NCBI RefSeq assembly: GCF_025370935.1
Contig: NC_133498.1
Coordinates: 5,810,909-5,874,908 of the forward strand
From: Choristoneura fumiferana
Taxonomy: Eukaryota; Arthropoda; Insecta; Lepidoptera; Tortricidae
Length of the DNA: 64,000 nucleotides
Direction of reading: 5' to 3'
In this document: positions 37,046 to 48,582 of the stretch, in pieces
Layout of the letters: each line of letters starts with the position of its first letter
Numbering within the stretch: the first letter of the stretch is position 1
The notes under the pieces: generated by a model
The model's database searches: none
What the model saw: only the letters and a program-made list of their open reading frames with translations
What the model was told of the DNA's origin: nothing
Position numbers and translations under genes: made by a program

Positions 37046-37507
37046 CCAAAAACTTATATTAAATCTTATCACTGGCTCGTTTGCCATCCAGTCGAATAAA
37101 AAAAAAAAGTGTAAAATACACGTGGAATTTAAGGACTACATACTAACCGAATCATGCCATGACCGTACTAGGAACGTGTCAGGAACGGAATGTCACGTGA
37201 CGGCGACGGTTGCTTACGGAACGTGCTAGTGGCCATAGTCTCATACTTTTCGATACAAAGAATATATTTTTGCCTGAGACGTTCCTATTACGGTCATGGT
37301 ATGATACGGTATAATGGGTAGTCCTTAACAGTGTATTTGCTGTGGCCGCTACAACAAATAACAATAAAAAATATGACGTAATAGTACATTACTGCAGAGT
37401 CCAGTAAGTAAGCCATCCTGGACGAGTAGAAGTTTGATGGCCGAACCGCCAGAGGTGAGGCCGTCAATGATACGAGGCCAGGATGCTTGTATAGTGCTTT
37501 TCTCAAA

Positions 37508-37657
37508 AATGATGATGATGGTGATAGTTAAATGACGGTGATTGTGATGTGATGATGATGATGATGATAGTGATGATGATGATGATGATGATTGTTAGTG
37601 ATGGTGATGATGATGGTTGGTAGTGAAGGTGATGATGGTGATGATGATAATCATGAC
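37508..37657. repeat. (GAT)n microsatellite
   Basis: About 150 bp of GATGATGATG with GGT and GAT variants. A repeat tract, possibly grown from a SINE/LINE GAT tail. Confidence 0.85.
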
Positions 37658-37659
37658 AT

Positions 37660-39410
37660 GGACCCATTTCAAAATACTAGTTAATAAACTTAAATAACCC
37701 AACACTGCCGCTCGGCCCGCGCGTTGTTTGTGACGGCTTCCAAATGTTTAAAGGACCCCGTTACTGTCCAGGAAGTCAATTTCATACTTACTTTCTGGAC
37801 AGTTCGAGATTACTTCCTGGACACTAGCAGCTAGTCTCCAGGATGCGTTACTTTCTATGACGTTTTTGATGACGTAATGCAACATTTCATACCATTTTCG
37901 AGAAAAAAATGTTTTTGCGGCATTTTTTATATTGTGTAATACAGACTGAATATAAACTTCCATTATACTTTACACTTTAGGTTAGAATATACTTTAATGT
38001 CATTGAAACAAATGTAAGAATCTCTTAATACTCATGTAATTGTGTTATATTTAAGTTTAAGTGATTATATTAGGTTAGTAATTAAATATACACGTAGAAA
38101 ATATTAAATTAGAGATAATACGGTATTTGACTATTTTGTATGTGTTTTATAAATTAAAACTACACAATGCATGTTATCGTATAGAGAAACAAATTTAAGC
38201 TACCTTTACAAATAACAAAGTTATAAAGGTTTGAAATTCAATATTAGACAGAGAAAGACATACTGGCATGTGACGTGACACGCCAGTAGCGCCGTACTTG
38301 CTGCATAGAGAAAAGCGTTTGAGAAAGAGATTTTTCAAAAAATCGCTATAAACCCAATTTTCAACCGATTTATCCTTATTTTCATAATAATATTAAGATA
38401 TGGCAAATTCAGAAGTTGTCAAATACCGTATTTAACAAGTGATGGTACAGTAGTAAAATAATAATATGCATGCACTTTTAGTCTATTTACGTTAATTCTA
38501 GTTATGTGACCAAAAATTATTTGATGGTTTTGTATGAAAACAAATTCTTATACTTCTTTTTTTTACAATAAAAAAAATGAATGATGTCTCGTAAGTTGAA
38601 CGACTAACTTAAGAAGATAGGTGGGCTGGGCAGGTCATCTCCTAAATACAAAAATAGCAGTCATCTGACGTTGCATCATGCGCGCAAACCAATCCCTGCA
38701 TTCTTTCTGAATTTTAACCAATCAACAAGCACGTCTATTTGCAACCGTGAAATTGATTCGTATTTGAATTATTAGTCGTTTTAGCTTACATTATGGCCAC
38801 TTTTTGTGTGGATTTTTTTCAGTTACGCTTCCTGACTTGTTATTTATTCGTGGTTAAAAAAATAATACTAATTGTTATACAAGTTTTACATTATTTACGA
38901 TAGATGGCGCTGTTCCATACAGTTTTTTTTAGCCTGTCCAGTCCAGTGTTGGCCATTTGTAAATACAATGATAGCAACGCGCATATATTATACTGCTGTG
39001 CTGTATCTTGTTTTAATGGTGCCATTCTACAATGGCTTTATCTACACTATAAAAAAATCTTGTGAAATTTATCAAAATTCAGTATTAAATTGTGTTCCTT
39101 CGTTCTAATTGCGTTTTGAGTCTCAAAGTAGATGTAGAACCTCTTTTTTATTGAAGTCAGTTAAAAAAGATATTGCAATGTCATAATTATAAACAAATTT
39201 TAATATTTTTAGCGAAGTCTTTACGACTAAATAAGGAAATATTAAAAAGTATACAATGTAGTACAAAACTCACTATACAGGTGGCCGATTTCCAGTAGGG
39301 GAAAGTCTGAAACTATAAGTCATACGAAGATCTTAGTAACCATGTCGGCGATTTTAATAACAAGAAAAACTGCATTCATACATTAAAAAAAAACTTGTTC
39401 TCAGTACGGG
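37660..39410. other. Intergenic, no feature supported
   Basis: AT-rich. Short open frames on both strands (e.g. 37748-37963, 38872-39108) have no recognisable motifs and no splice or start context. No clear repeat boundary. Confidence 0.4.
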
Positions 39411-39420
39411 AATCAAACCA

Positions 39421-39546
39421 GAGGCCGTATTGTCTAACGTTTCTGACGCTCGCAATCGCAATCAAATGACAGTTTTTGTATGCGAAATCTGTCATTTGAT
39501 TGCGATCGCGATCGCCAGCGCCAGAAACGTTAGGCCATACGGCCAC
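39421..39546. mobile_element. Near-complete palindrome (foldback MITE L)
   Basis: GAGGCCGTATTGTCTAACGT with TTTCTGACGCTCGCAATCG returns as CGCCAGCGCCAGAAACGTTA and GGCCATACGGCC. The central arms AATCAAATGACAG / CTGTCATTTGATT are perfect. Its copy at 59958-60079 touches the second N gap. Confidence 0.7.
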
Positions 39547-39620
39547 AGTCGTTTTGAAAAAAAAAAATACATTATTTCTAATTTATTGAATCAGGCGTTA
39601 CTTTGCGGAGGTCCATATCA

Positions 39621-39845
39621 ATGAACTAAAATAATTTCCTTGCTCACCCGCGACCTTACGATAGCTAAGCTTATGCAAAATATGCGTGTACATGCAGTTC
39701 CTCCACCTCCACACTGTAAGAACACACACAAATCACACAAACCAGTCAGTGTCAGTGTAGTGTGGTGGTGGTGATAGATGGGATATTTTGCATAAGCTTA
39801 GCTATCGTAAGGTCGCGGGTGAGCAAGGAAATTATTTTAGTTCAT
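39621..39845. mobile_element. Foldback element M, 225 bp
   Basis: Left arm ATGAACTAAAATAATTTCC, TTGCTCACCCGCGACC, TTACGATAGCTAAGCTTATG; the right arm is the exact type of complement, ending TTATTTTAGTTCAT. Arms exceed 60 bp, with a GTGTGGTGGTGG-rich loop. Related pieces lie at 43531-43660, 45430-45650 and 52384-52430. Confidence 0.75.
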
Positions 39846-40489
39846 TTACATTATTTCTATTTGGATATCGATAGTGTAGGTCATAAGCAATAAATGTTAC
39901 TATAAAACACGATTTCTAGAATAAATAAAATGCATTGTTTTCATATTCTTTAATAATGTATGTTTTATTTATTTTTCAAAATGTCTTGGTTCGATTCCCG
40001 AGTTCGGTTCGATGAATGATAAACAGATCTTCGTATATCGTATAGTTTCAGACTTTCCCATACTGATTGATCTAACTGAGCCATCCTGTATATTGAATGG
40101 ACTACTTTATACGGGACCATTATAACCCACTTTTCAAATTGTAAACAGTGGCAAATATTGATATGAATCTTAAATTAGATTAGATTATTAACTGTAATAA
40201 GTAATGTAGTTAAATATATTTTTATATGGATATTTATTATGATCCAGACTTGTCTTTGCATTTACAAAATATACATATTTACTTTTGTGGACTGATTATT
40301 GTGTTTTATTTTATCGTAATATTTCACGTTGCCGGTTTATTTTAGCCCCTTTTTTCATTAAAAAACAATTTCTCATATGTAGTTGGTATATAAGGTGCTA
40401 TATAAGATGGGGGCAGAGGAAACGTGGAAGATCACGAAATGAGAAGATGATCTGAAGATGACTGTGAGTGGGTTCAAACTAGAAATATA

Positions 40490-40612
40490 CAATACAATAC
40501 AATAACTCTTTATTGCACACCAACACAGTAAGCAGTACAGAAAACACAAGTATATACATAGAGATTTTTCTAAGGTAAGCAATAGGCGGCCTTATCGCTT
40601 CAGAGCGATCGC
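40490..40612 (-). repeat. Retroposon 3' end, family H
   Basis: Same as 19196-19330: ATACAATACAATAACTCTTT, GCAGTACAGAAAACACAAG, GGCGGCCTTATCGCTTCAGA. Minus-strand sense with an ATTGT-type tail. Confidence 0.55.
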
Positions 40613-40774
40613 TAAATGTATATTATAAAAAAAAACTTCTAGCATAGTGTAGGTATTATGAAACGGTTTGTGGTTGAAATTTTATATTGAGTGATACTCA
40701 CAAAACTGGTCTTCAAAATGATGCTCATTTTGATCTGAAAACGATATTTAATTTATTACTAGCGGTATAAGAAC

Positions 40775-41076
40775 GGAAATTCGGACAAGAACTAAAGTCA
40801 CTGACATAGCTGGAAAGATATGCAAATTGAAGTGGCAATGGGCAGGCCACATCGCTCGAAGAACAGATAACCGTTGGGGGAAAAAAGTCCTCGAGTGGCG
40901 ACCACGAACCGGAAGACGAAGCGTTGGCAGGCCTCCCACCAGGTGGACTGACGACATCGTGAGAGTAGCGGGAAACCGGTGGATGCAAGTGGCGAGTTGT
41001 CGTTCATTGTGGCGTTCTAAGGGGGAGGCCTTTGTCCAGCAGTGGACGTCTTCGGGCTGATGATGATGATGATGAT
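40775..41076 (+). mobile_element. 5'-truncated RTE-like LINE, recent insertion
   Basis: Flanked by the 11 bp target copies GGTATAAGAAC (40764-40774, 41077-41087). The corresponding site at 61246-61256 has one GGTATAAGAAC and no insert. It encodes the C-terminus of an RTE-type reverse transcriptase: KWQWAGHIARRTDNRWGKKV, RPPTRWTDDIVRVAG and GEAFVQQWTSSG before a stop, then a GATGATGAT tail. The frame is open, fitting a young copy. Confidence 0.9.
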
Positions 41077-41599
41077 GGTATAAGAACAATTATATAACTT
41101 TACTATTATTAAAAGAAACCAATAAGATACCTTTATCTTTTCGTTTTACATACAGTAAAAGTACAACGTACCTATCATAATAATATGACGTCATATTAGT
41201 AGTTGGCTCTCTCGCGTCTCTCTGTCTAATCGACAATTTAAACACACCCTTCTCTCTTCATTCTCTTCATATCTTCGTCTAATCTTGTCAAAAAATAAAT
41301 GTATTTTTTTCCTTACATTGAACATTTGGCTTTTTGCTGTGTCGCGGTTTAAGTAATAAGTAATTAATGTTACCAGTAATTGTAGAGTAGTTCCCTTCTG
41401 TTCATATACAGGTTGTAATTTTAATGGTTAAAGCTTTTTACATTTTAAGACGTGTAATATTTCCGTTGAAGTCTTTCTGGCACCTACTTCCAGTAGTGGG
41501 ATTATATAACTATTAAAAATTGGAATACCTCTAGTCTAAAAGGTAAGGGCATGAAAACTAAAAAAAAAACGTGATGGGAGAAAATGTATCAAATTGGTG

Positions 41600-42200
41600 T
41601 ACTAATGTTTCGGCGAAAATTATCAAGCAAATTATTAGCTTCCAAACTATTTATTCCATATTTTTATTTAGGCCAAATGTTATTTCCCAACTCAACATTT
41701 CGCACTGATATCATTTCCCAGCTAATCATTTGATAAATTAATTATGCAAATTATTACCTGAGATTTTTTTAAGATGTCATTTATGTTTTGGTCAAATGTA
41801 TTGATTGGCATAAGTACCTGATTGGCATAGTTAGCAACATATTGAATGGCATCCAACTTTCTTTCCACTATAAAAAAACCTAACATCGAAGGCTAAGGCC
41901 TTCTGCCTAAACTCTCTCGCTCGCTTCGCTCGCTCGCACAAATTTTGAAGTAAATCTTTGCAATTTTTAAAATTGGCAAAAATGTTCTTTGACAATTTGT
42001 TATTTGTCTAAGCCAATCATGCTACATAAAAGTGTGATGAAGTAAAATTTTGCAATATAAAAACGTTGCGAAATAAGAAAAAGGCGATGTAAAGTCATGC
42101 CAACGATTGGTTTGCCAAATGAAACTTCGGCGAAAGATTGGTTGCTAAGTGATTTTTAGCGAAACATATTTCGCCGAAAAGGCAGTACACCGTATCAAAT
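41600..42200. repeat. Region with TTTCGGCGAAA / TTTCGCCGAAA ends, element uncertain
   Basis: TGTTTCGGCGAAAATTATC at the left and AACATATTTCGCCGAAAAGG at the right are inverted; the interior has TTTCCCAACTCAACATTTCG and GTTAGG-type blocks. Copy 2 lacks the GGCGAAAATTAT at the left end. I cannot assign a family. Confidence 0.35.
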
Positions 42201-42527
42201 TAAATATAGGAAATTAATTATGCTAATATCATAGGTGTTCATACAGCGATTACTTTCTATCACAACCGCAAGTTCGTTTGTTCCCCTATCTTATAAAAAA
42301 GATGTTCATTACGAAAACATGAATTATTTTATATAAGGCTTGGGCCAAATGCCACAGTGTTGCGGTTGATTCTGCAGAATTGCAGAATCAGTTGCACGGC
42401 AGCAAAGCAATAATTAAAAAAAAAACAAACAAAAAATAAGCTAAAACACTCACAAACAAATTTAATGTAAATAACTACAAGATCACAACAGTGGATAAAG
42501 ATGAAAGAAACCTGAAATACTAAAACC

Positions 42528-42680
42528 GGGTGACACTTTTTTCCGGCCCAATAATACCGACATAGAAATAACGACTCTTTTCTTCGTGTAGCTTATGTCA
42601 GTTTCTATGGGCGTGTACACGAAAAACAGGGTCGGTATTTCCATGTTGATATTATCCGTGCCGGGAAAGAGTGTCACCCC
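42528..42680. mobile_element. Foldback MITE (GGGTGACACTCTTTCCCGG)
   Basis: The left end GGGTGACACTTTTTTCCGGC and the right end CGGGAAAGAGTGTCACCCC are inverted, with further inner symmetry (CGACATAGAAATAACGAC / GTTTCTATGGGCG). The counterpart at 62683-62838 has the more perfect left arm. Confidence 0.7.
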
Positions 42681-43144
42681 TAAAACCAAAAAGCAAAACT
42701 TGCTACCACCATAAACGCTGCCAGCAGAATTCTTTTATATTATATATTTCTTCAACCACCCTGTATGTTCGGCAGAGCAACTGTCATTCTCATTGACGCC
42801 ATTTTGTTTTTTATTCAATGTTTTGTTTTTGCGATAGGTACTCTTCAAACCGGAACTGAACAACTTGTAAACGAACCACACCGGTGAACTAAATAAACTT
42901 TTTTCTTTTAAGGGTTCCGTATCCGAAGGATGAATGGAACCTTATTTTATTACTGTCGCTTCGCTGTCCGTTCGTCTGTCACAGGGCTGTATCTCGAGAA
43001 CTGTAATAGATAGGAAGCCTTTACACATAATTGTGTATTTTAATGCCGGGTGCAATTAATAAAAATAAAATAAAATTTGAAGTTAAAGGGGCCGCCAAAC
43101 AAGAAACGCATCGTTTACGGCTCTACCTTATGAACGTAAAGGGG

Positions 43145-43269
43145 TACAGTCGAGTTTTTATAATTCTGAGTAAAAAATCCATCAAAAATATCTGAACACG
43201 CTTCTATGCCATTAACAATACAGTTGTGTTCACATATTTTTGCTCAGAAGTTTTATAAACTCGACTGTA
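43145..43269. mobile_element. TA-flanked MITE (ACAGTCGAGTTTATAA)
   Basis: TACAGTCGAGTTTTTATAAT to TTTTATAAACTCGACTGTA, with internal AAAAATATCTGAACACG. A related, longer copy is at 45913-46051 and the duplicate at 63303-63437. Confidence 0.7.
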
Positions 43270-43530
43270 GGTACTTAGAGCTAGACGTTTAATTTTTTAG
43301 ACATGTTTGTTTTGTTCATTTTTAGTGTGCCCTTTGCCCTTTGTTGTCTTTTTCAGAAGTCGGCTACTTATGTAAATCTGATGACAATACAATAATCTGG
43401 CAGTAACGTCCTGGTGGTCCAACCGGGATCTTCTCTGCAGGACGGAACTCCTCAACGGTTAATGGCATTGAAAAGTGCAGTCAGAAATAAAATCTTGTAG
43501 ATATTCAAAATGAAATTTTTAATAAAATTT

Positions 43531-43660
43531 ATTACTTTGCTCACCCGCGACCTTAAAGAAGGTTGAAGCTCGCGGGTGAGCAAAGTAATTGTTTTAGTTC
43601 GTTGATATGGACCTCCGCAAAGTAACGCCTGATACAATAAATTATATAAAAACGTATTGT
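43531..43660. mobile_element. Foldback element M, short variant
   Basis: ATTACTTTGCTCACCCGCG, ACCTTAAAGAAGGT, then CGCGGGTGAGCAAAGTAAT. The outer right part GATATGGACCTCCGCAAAG matches the left flank of 39621-39845 in reverse. Confidence 0.6.
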
Positions 43661-43759
43661 TAATAATAATTATTATAATAATAACACAATCATTTATTAA
43701 GACACGACTAACTACACAAATAAAAAAATACGCGTGAGCAGGTGGCAATGGGCTCAGCA

Positions 43760-43865
43760 CTACTACGACGAAACTCGAAGTTCGTATCGTACCGTCCCTC
43801 TCGCTCTCGTATTAAATAATATAAGTCTCAGGGGACCGCACGACACGAACTTCGAGTTTCGTAGT
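43760..43865. mobile_element. Foldback MITE family G
   Basis: ACTACGACGAAACTCGAAGT to ACTTCGAGTTTCGTAGTA with the core CGTACCGTCCCTCTCGCTC. The arms are near-perfect inverted repeats. Confidence 0.75.
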
Positions 43866-44084
43866 AACCCTGCAGGCTCAGCATGTGCTGCGAGCAAAAA
43901 AAAACTTCCAGCGCTGATTTTCAGCCTGCAACCGTCCCACAGCGTAAAAATTAATTCTAGAGCCGTAAACTGAAAAAAAAAGGTTTGCTAACAGTACCTA
44001 ACTAACAAAAAAAAATGTTGGTTGTTACATAACTAGAGTGACTACAAAACTAAGGCCTGATAGTAGCTAAAAGTTAGGTGATGT

Positions 44085-44309
44085 CTTACAAAATCAGTTT
44101 TGCATTCGATTCTTATAATGTGTTTGTATGTTTGTCCGTCTTTCACGTCGAAACGGAGCGACGGATCATCGTGATTTTTGGCATAGAGATAGTTTATGGG
44201 CCAGAGACTGACATAGGCTACTTTTTACCCCGGAAAAATGCACAGTTCTCGAGGGAACAGAGCGTGAGAACCGAATTACACGCGGGCGAAGCCGCGGGCA
44301 AAAGCTAGC
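44085..44309 (+). mobile_element. Non-autonomous Helitron-like element
   Basis: Ends GGCGAAGCCGCGGGCAAAAGCTAG, the same terminus as the large element ending at 10829, and carries TGACATAGGCTACTTTTTAC as in its internal units. The 5' end is not sharply defined. The frame at 44078-44308 is not a gene. Confidence 0.6.
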
Positions 44310-45037
44310 ATTAGCATAATTTTGGTTCCTAATTAATAAATTTTAGCTAATTAGTAGCCAAACTAGATAAGGCTGCATTGCCGATCCCTATTTGTTTCTT
44401 GCTTGACCCTAGCCTTAGACAGGGGAAGTTATAAGTTCGAAGGGGCTTCTGCCTTCCAGGGGATCACAGTAAATGGCAAAATAAATAAAAAATTGACGGG
44501 ATAATGAATAGCGACATAATAAATGGCGTTATCCTTCACTCGTGATAAAATCGGCAATTACTGAACCAATTACGATGCAAATTTGATCAGGTGCCCGATC
44601 TGTTAGTGTCATTACGTTAGGATGACCAGGGGATCAGTGAGAGATGATTTTACAACGAAAGCGAACTGTTAAATCGTTATTTTGGCTGGTAGAGATCGAA
44701 AGAAAAAAAGAAAGAATGAAAAATAGTTTATTTACAGTCTTAACATTACCACACCAGAACAAGATATCTATAGGGTTCCGTCATTAGAATCGAGCCGAGT
44801 GACGCTGAAAAAAAAAATACTTTTCGTTTATATTATTTTAGGTTTGTTTTTTATTTGCCGAGGCGTCATTTTATTTATTACGTAATTTTATTATTGTTTT
44901 GGACCTCTCTTGTACTATTACTTATTCTGTGTACAATAATGATAATAATGAGGGAACCCCCCCCCCCCCCTCCATGTAGGAAAAAATCTGCCAACTTTTT
45001 CTTCTTTTTTATTTCATAAGAATGTATCCTTCATTCC

Positions 45038-45263
45038 GCAATTAATGTTTGGCAACCTGATTCATTTCGCAACTTTTCATTTCGCAAGCTCTAAAACTGT
45101 AAATATTTCAGGATTAATTTTCGGGGCCATCTTGTAGAACCCTTTAGGTTAGGTTAGGTTAGTTTTATAAAAATTCTGAAATATATACAGTTTCAAAAAT
45201 ATTAAGCAGTTGCGAAATGAAAAGTTGAGAAATGAATCAGGTTGCCAAACGTTAATTGCGAAA
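45038..45263. mobile_element. Foldback element with ~50 bp arms
   Basis: GCAATTAATGTTTGGCAACC, TGATTCATTTCGCAACTTTT at the left; AAAAGTTGAGAAATGAATCA, GGTTGCCAAACGTTAATTGC at the right. The centre has TTAGGTTAGGTTAGG. Non-coding. Confidence 0.7.
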
Positions 45264-45429
45264 CATTAGTGAACCTAAGAATGTATACATAGACACAGAG
45301 CAAGTTAAAATAAAAGTTTGTAAAAATAGATTAGCCGATAAAATACTTCTCATATGGTCACAATAGTCATTTAATTCTGATAACAGGGCACCTGTCTGTC
45401 ACCGACATTTACGTGATTTGATTAAAGGT

Positions 45430-45650
45430 AATGAATGATGAACTAAAACAGTTACTTTGCTCACCCGCGACCTTATGATAGCTAAGCTTATGCAAGATAT
45501 GCATGTTCATGCAGTTCCTCCATCTCCACACTGTAAGAACACACATGAATCACACAAACCCATCTATCACCACCACCGCACTACATTGACGCGTTTCGAA
45601 CTCAACCAGAGCTCATCTTCAGAGCAACACAACCGTACACCATGCCAAAT
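45430..45650. repeat. Element M-related arm plus ACGCGTTTCGAACTC block
   Basis: TTTGCTCACCCGCGACCTTA, TGATAGCTAAGCTTATGC and AGTTCCTCCATCTCCACACT follow the left arm of 39621-39845, but the second arm is absent. Instead GACGCGTTTCGAACTCAACC and AGAGCTCATCTTCAGAGC follow. Truncated or recombined copy. Confidence 0.5.
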
Positions 45651-45912
45651 GTTAGACTTCAATATACTTTTAGGGATAACTTCGCCTTTGTATTTTTTTT
45701 AGTTGTTTTCTTTTTGTGTTATTTTGTGTTTTATGTACAATAAAAAGTATTTACATACATACATACATATATTTTTCAGCCGTGAGACTTTGCACTTAAT
45801 AAAAAAAATATTACCTATTAATTTAAAGTAAATATTTTACAATATAATGTGGAGGCCTATGGCGTATAGGAGACGTTTATATGCCTGTCAGGAGGCCTCG
45901 CTCTTCCCGATG

Positions 45913-46051
45913 TACAGTCAAGTTCATAAACTTGTGAGCAAAAATTCACTTAAAAAATATCTGAACACGACTCTATTGTTAACGGCGTAGGAGTGTGTTC
46001 AGACATTGTTGATCAAATTTCTGCTCACAAGTTTATGAACTCGATTGTACA
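45913..46051. mobile_element. TA-flanked MITE, second copy
   Basis: TACAGTCAAGTTCATAAACT to AGTTTATGAACTCGATTGTA, arms about 35 bp; inner CTGAACACG / CGTGTTCAG-like symmetry. Same family as 43145-43269. Confidence 0.7.
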
Positions 46052-46842
46052 TGTCGTTTGCCCTTCGATGAGTGCAGTTGAAGTTATTTAGTTAACTTAT
46101 TTAGTAAATAATTTAATACTTTATTTTGCAATTTGAAAAATAAAATAAAGTATAACTAAACTATTTCAAATTAAAGAAAATTACAAATCAATTCAGAAAA
46201 GTAAAATATTAAATTAAAGAAATAAAACAAAAATATCAATATCCCTCCGTATCGTAGGTACTTGGCCCAAACTTACATAATGTCTTTTTATGTAAATATT
46301 ATTTTTTATGTTAAATTTTATATACCTTTATAAGTACGTGTAAGTCAACACGAAGGACGCGATCGCCTTCGTTATAAAACCGTGGGAATCGCAAAGGGTT
46401 TCTTTCTCCGTAATTATAGTATTAGTAAAACATGAGAGAGAGAATAATTGCGAGCTCTGATTGGTTGATTATACCTTCGATTGTTCCTTCAGTGACGTAT
46501 GAGGAATAATCCGACAGCAGCTTTATTTTTTTAAATTCACAACGCGGATCCACCATTTTATATTAAGTAGATCTTTAAAAAATGCAAGCATTATCTGTAC
46601 TGTACCTATTTTATTTTATATGACTTCAAAAATGGAGGAGGTTCTATGATCTATGCTAGACTATTTATGTATTTATGTTAATCTACTAATATTATAAATG
46701 TGAAATTGTGAGTATATAAGTATGTGTGTGTGTGTGTGTGTCTAGAAACACATAGGCTACTATTTATCCCGATATTCCCATACAGTAGAAGTACCGTTTT
46801 TGGCTAACTTAGGACCGTTTTTGGCAATGATACCTGAAGTAA

Positions 46843-48579
46843 TACAGTTGTGGTCATATAATTAAGAACGATTTTTTTATAGAGAAAATTTTTTCTGAAA
46901 CTGACAGGTAGTGTTACTAACTGTATTTCATATATTTTAAACTTCTCTCGGTATCGTTAAAACTTTTCCTTACTGCGGTATATTCTTTATACATATAATT
47001 GTAGCATTAATAAAAAGGAAAATATATTTTATTATAATCTAAACCTGGATAATACTACTATACACTAGTCAATAATTAAGAAAGCTGAATTATTTATTTC
47101 AAATTTTCTAAATAAGAACGGACCGCCAATAAAGTAAATAGGTGAATATTATTTGAATAATTTTGGCGCCATTTAGTGCCGTAAAAGTCTTAAAGGCGAT
47201 TGATTCATAAAAAAACAAGAGGAAAATAAAAGTTGTGATAAATCTACAAGAAAGTAATACTTAAACTTCGCGACAAGAATTGGTCGTATAAACACATAGC
47301 CGATCATCTGCAATGTTCAAAAACTATGATTGGTTATTGTTTTCTGAAACTATGGATTTCCACGCCATAAAGCATTTTGCTACGTATCAAACTACTTCAA
47401 ATTTTCGCGTGTAGGAGAACAAAGTCAAATCGTCGAGATGATCGAAATATCGTTCGTTTGGCAAAACAAAATTCTTTTAAAGGGAATGATTTTAGAAAAG
47501 AAATATTTTGGCGAAAACAACCCTTCAGCACTCGGCACGCAGTATTCGAATGCGTATGGTGGAAGAAAAGTTGCACGGATTTTTAAAAGGCAAGGTGCCT
47601 ATGTTGAAAAGGTTGCAAGAAACCGGCTTGCATTTGCAGTAAGATATGAAAACTGGACAGTCAGACAGTGGAAAAACGTTCATTTTCAAAAACAATTTAC
47701 TGAGACAGTAAAAAACGTTTTTTTTGAAAAAAAAAAATAAATAAGATGGCCTTCACAACGAGTACACAAAAGTGACTTTAAAGCATGGCGGAGGAAATGT
47801 GAAAATTTGGGGATGTTTTCTGGACATGGTGTTGGACCTGTTAGGCTGATAGAAGGAAACATGGATCAATTTCAATACAAAAACATACTGGAAGAAACAA
47901 TGTTACCATATGCTAAAGTTATTTGGACATTCCAGCATGACAATGATCCCAAGCATACTGCACGTACCGTTAAGGAATTCCTCACATCGCAATCAGTTTC
48001 TGTCTTAGATTGGCCAGCCAACAGCCCCGATCTTAACCCAATAGAGCATCTTTGGTGCGAAGTCAAGAAAAAGTTTCAAATCGACAGTGTGGCAATTTAA
48101 GAGAACTGTATGACGTATTCTTAGAAGAATGGAACTCTATCTCTCTTGCGAAATGTCAAAAATTGATAGATTCAGTGCCTCGCCGGTGTAAGGCAGTAAT
48201 AAAAAGCCGTGGACATGCTACTAACTATTAATTTTAGTTAAAATGTATTAAATTGCTTTTTTTTTTAGTACAAACTTCACGTTAGTGTGATTTAGTTAAT
48301 CTAAGTTTCAAATAAAAAAACTTTCGAGCAGTTCAATAAATCGTTCTTAATTATTTGTCCAGCTTCATTACTATTTAATTTGTTACTAAGAGAATAAAAA
48401 CAAATTTGTAAAAAATGACAGTAATTTTATTCTTTATTCTAAATCCCGTTTGCTCTATACATGTGGCTATTTCATAACGTAACTAGTTACTTCTAAGAAG
48501 GAACCACGACTACACATGACATGATTTAGTTAAAAATAATCTGAACTTCAAATCGTTCTTAATTATGACCACCACTGTA
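46843..48579 (+). mobile_element. Tc1-type DNA transposon, inactive
   Basis: The element 46845-48577 is flanked by TA (46843-46844, 48578-48579). Outer inverted ends: CAGTTGTGGTCATATAATTA and the complement of CAGTGGTGGTCATAATTAAG, continuing AAGAACGATTT. Inner copies of the AATAATTAAGAA motif occur about 220 bp inside each end (47070-47085, 48348-48365), an IR/DR arrangement. It encloses a broken transposase (47230-48231). Confidence 0.85.
47230..48231 (+). pseudogene. Tc1-family transposase pseudogene (DD34E)
   Basis: Pieces in several frames. The N-terminal helix-turn-helix region (about 47250-47600) is frame-shifted; a middle part (LAFAVRYENWTVRQWKNVHF) ends in an A-rich run and a stop at 47738-47740; the C-terminal part is open at 47807-48100 with GPVRLIEGNMDQFQYKNIL, FQHDNDPKHTARTV and ANSPDLNPIEHLWCEVKK. 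The second Asp (HDNDPKH) and the Glu (NPIE) are separated by 34 residues, the Tc1 signature. The segment that should hold the first Asp is garbled between 47700 and 47770. After 48100 another frame continues to RCKAVIKSRGHATNY and a stop at 48231. Not functional as it stands. Confidence 0.85.
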
Positions 48580-48582
48580 TAT

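Larger units (their letters stand above)
39411..43800 (+). repeat. Copy 1 of a ~4.1-4.4 kb duplicated segment
   Basis: Aligns collinearly with 59948-64000 through several unrelated repeat families and unique-looking sequence, differing by scattered substitutions, small indels and one 302 bp insertion (40775-41076). Copy 2 begins right after an N gap. Most likely the other haplotype of this locus. Confidence 0.85.

Noticed and set aside
43452..43760. Minus-strand 102-codon frame with an Ile run (also at 63719-63958)
   Set aside because: It spans foldback element M and an ATT microsatellite in both duplicated copies; no protein features.
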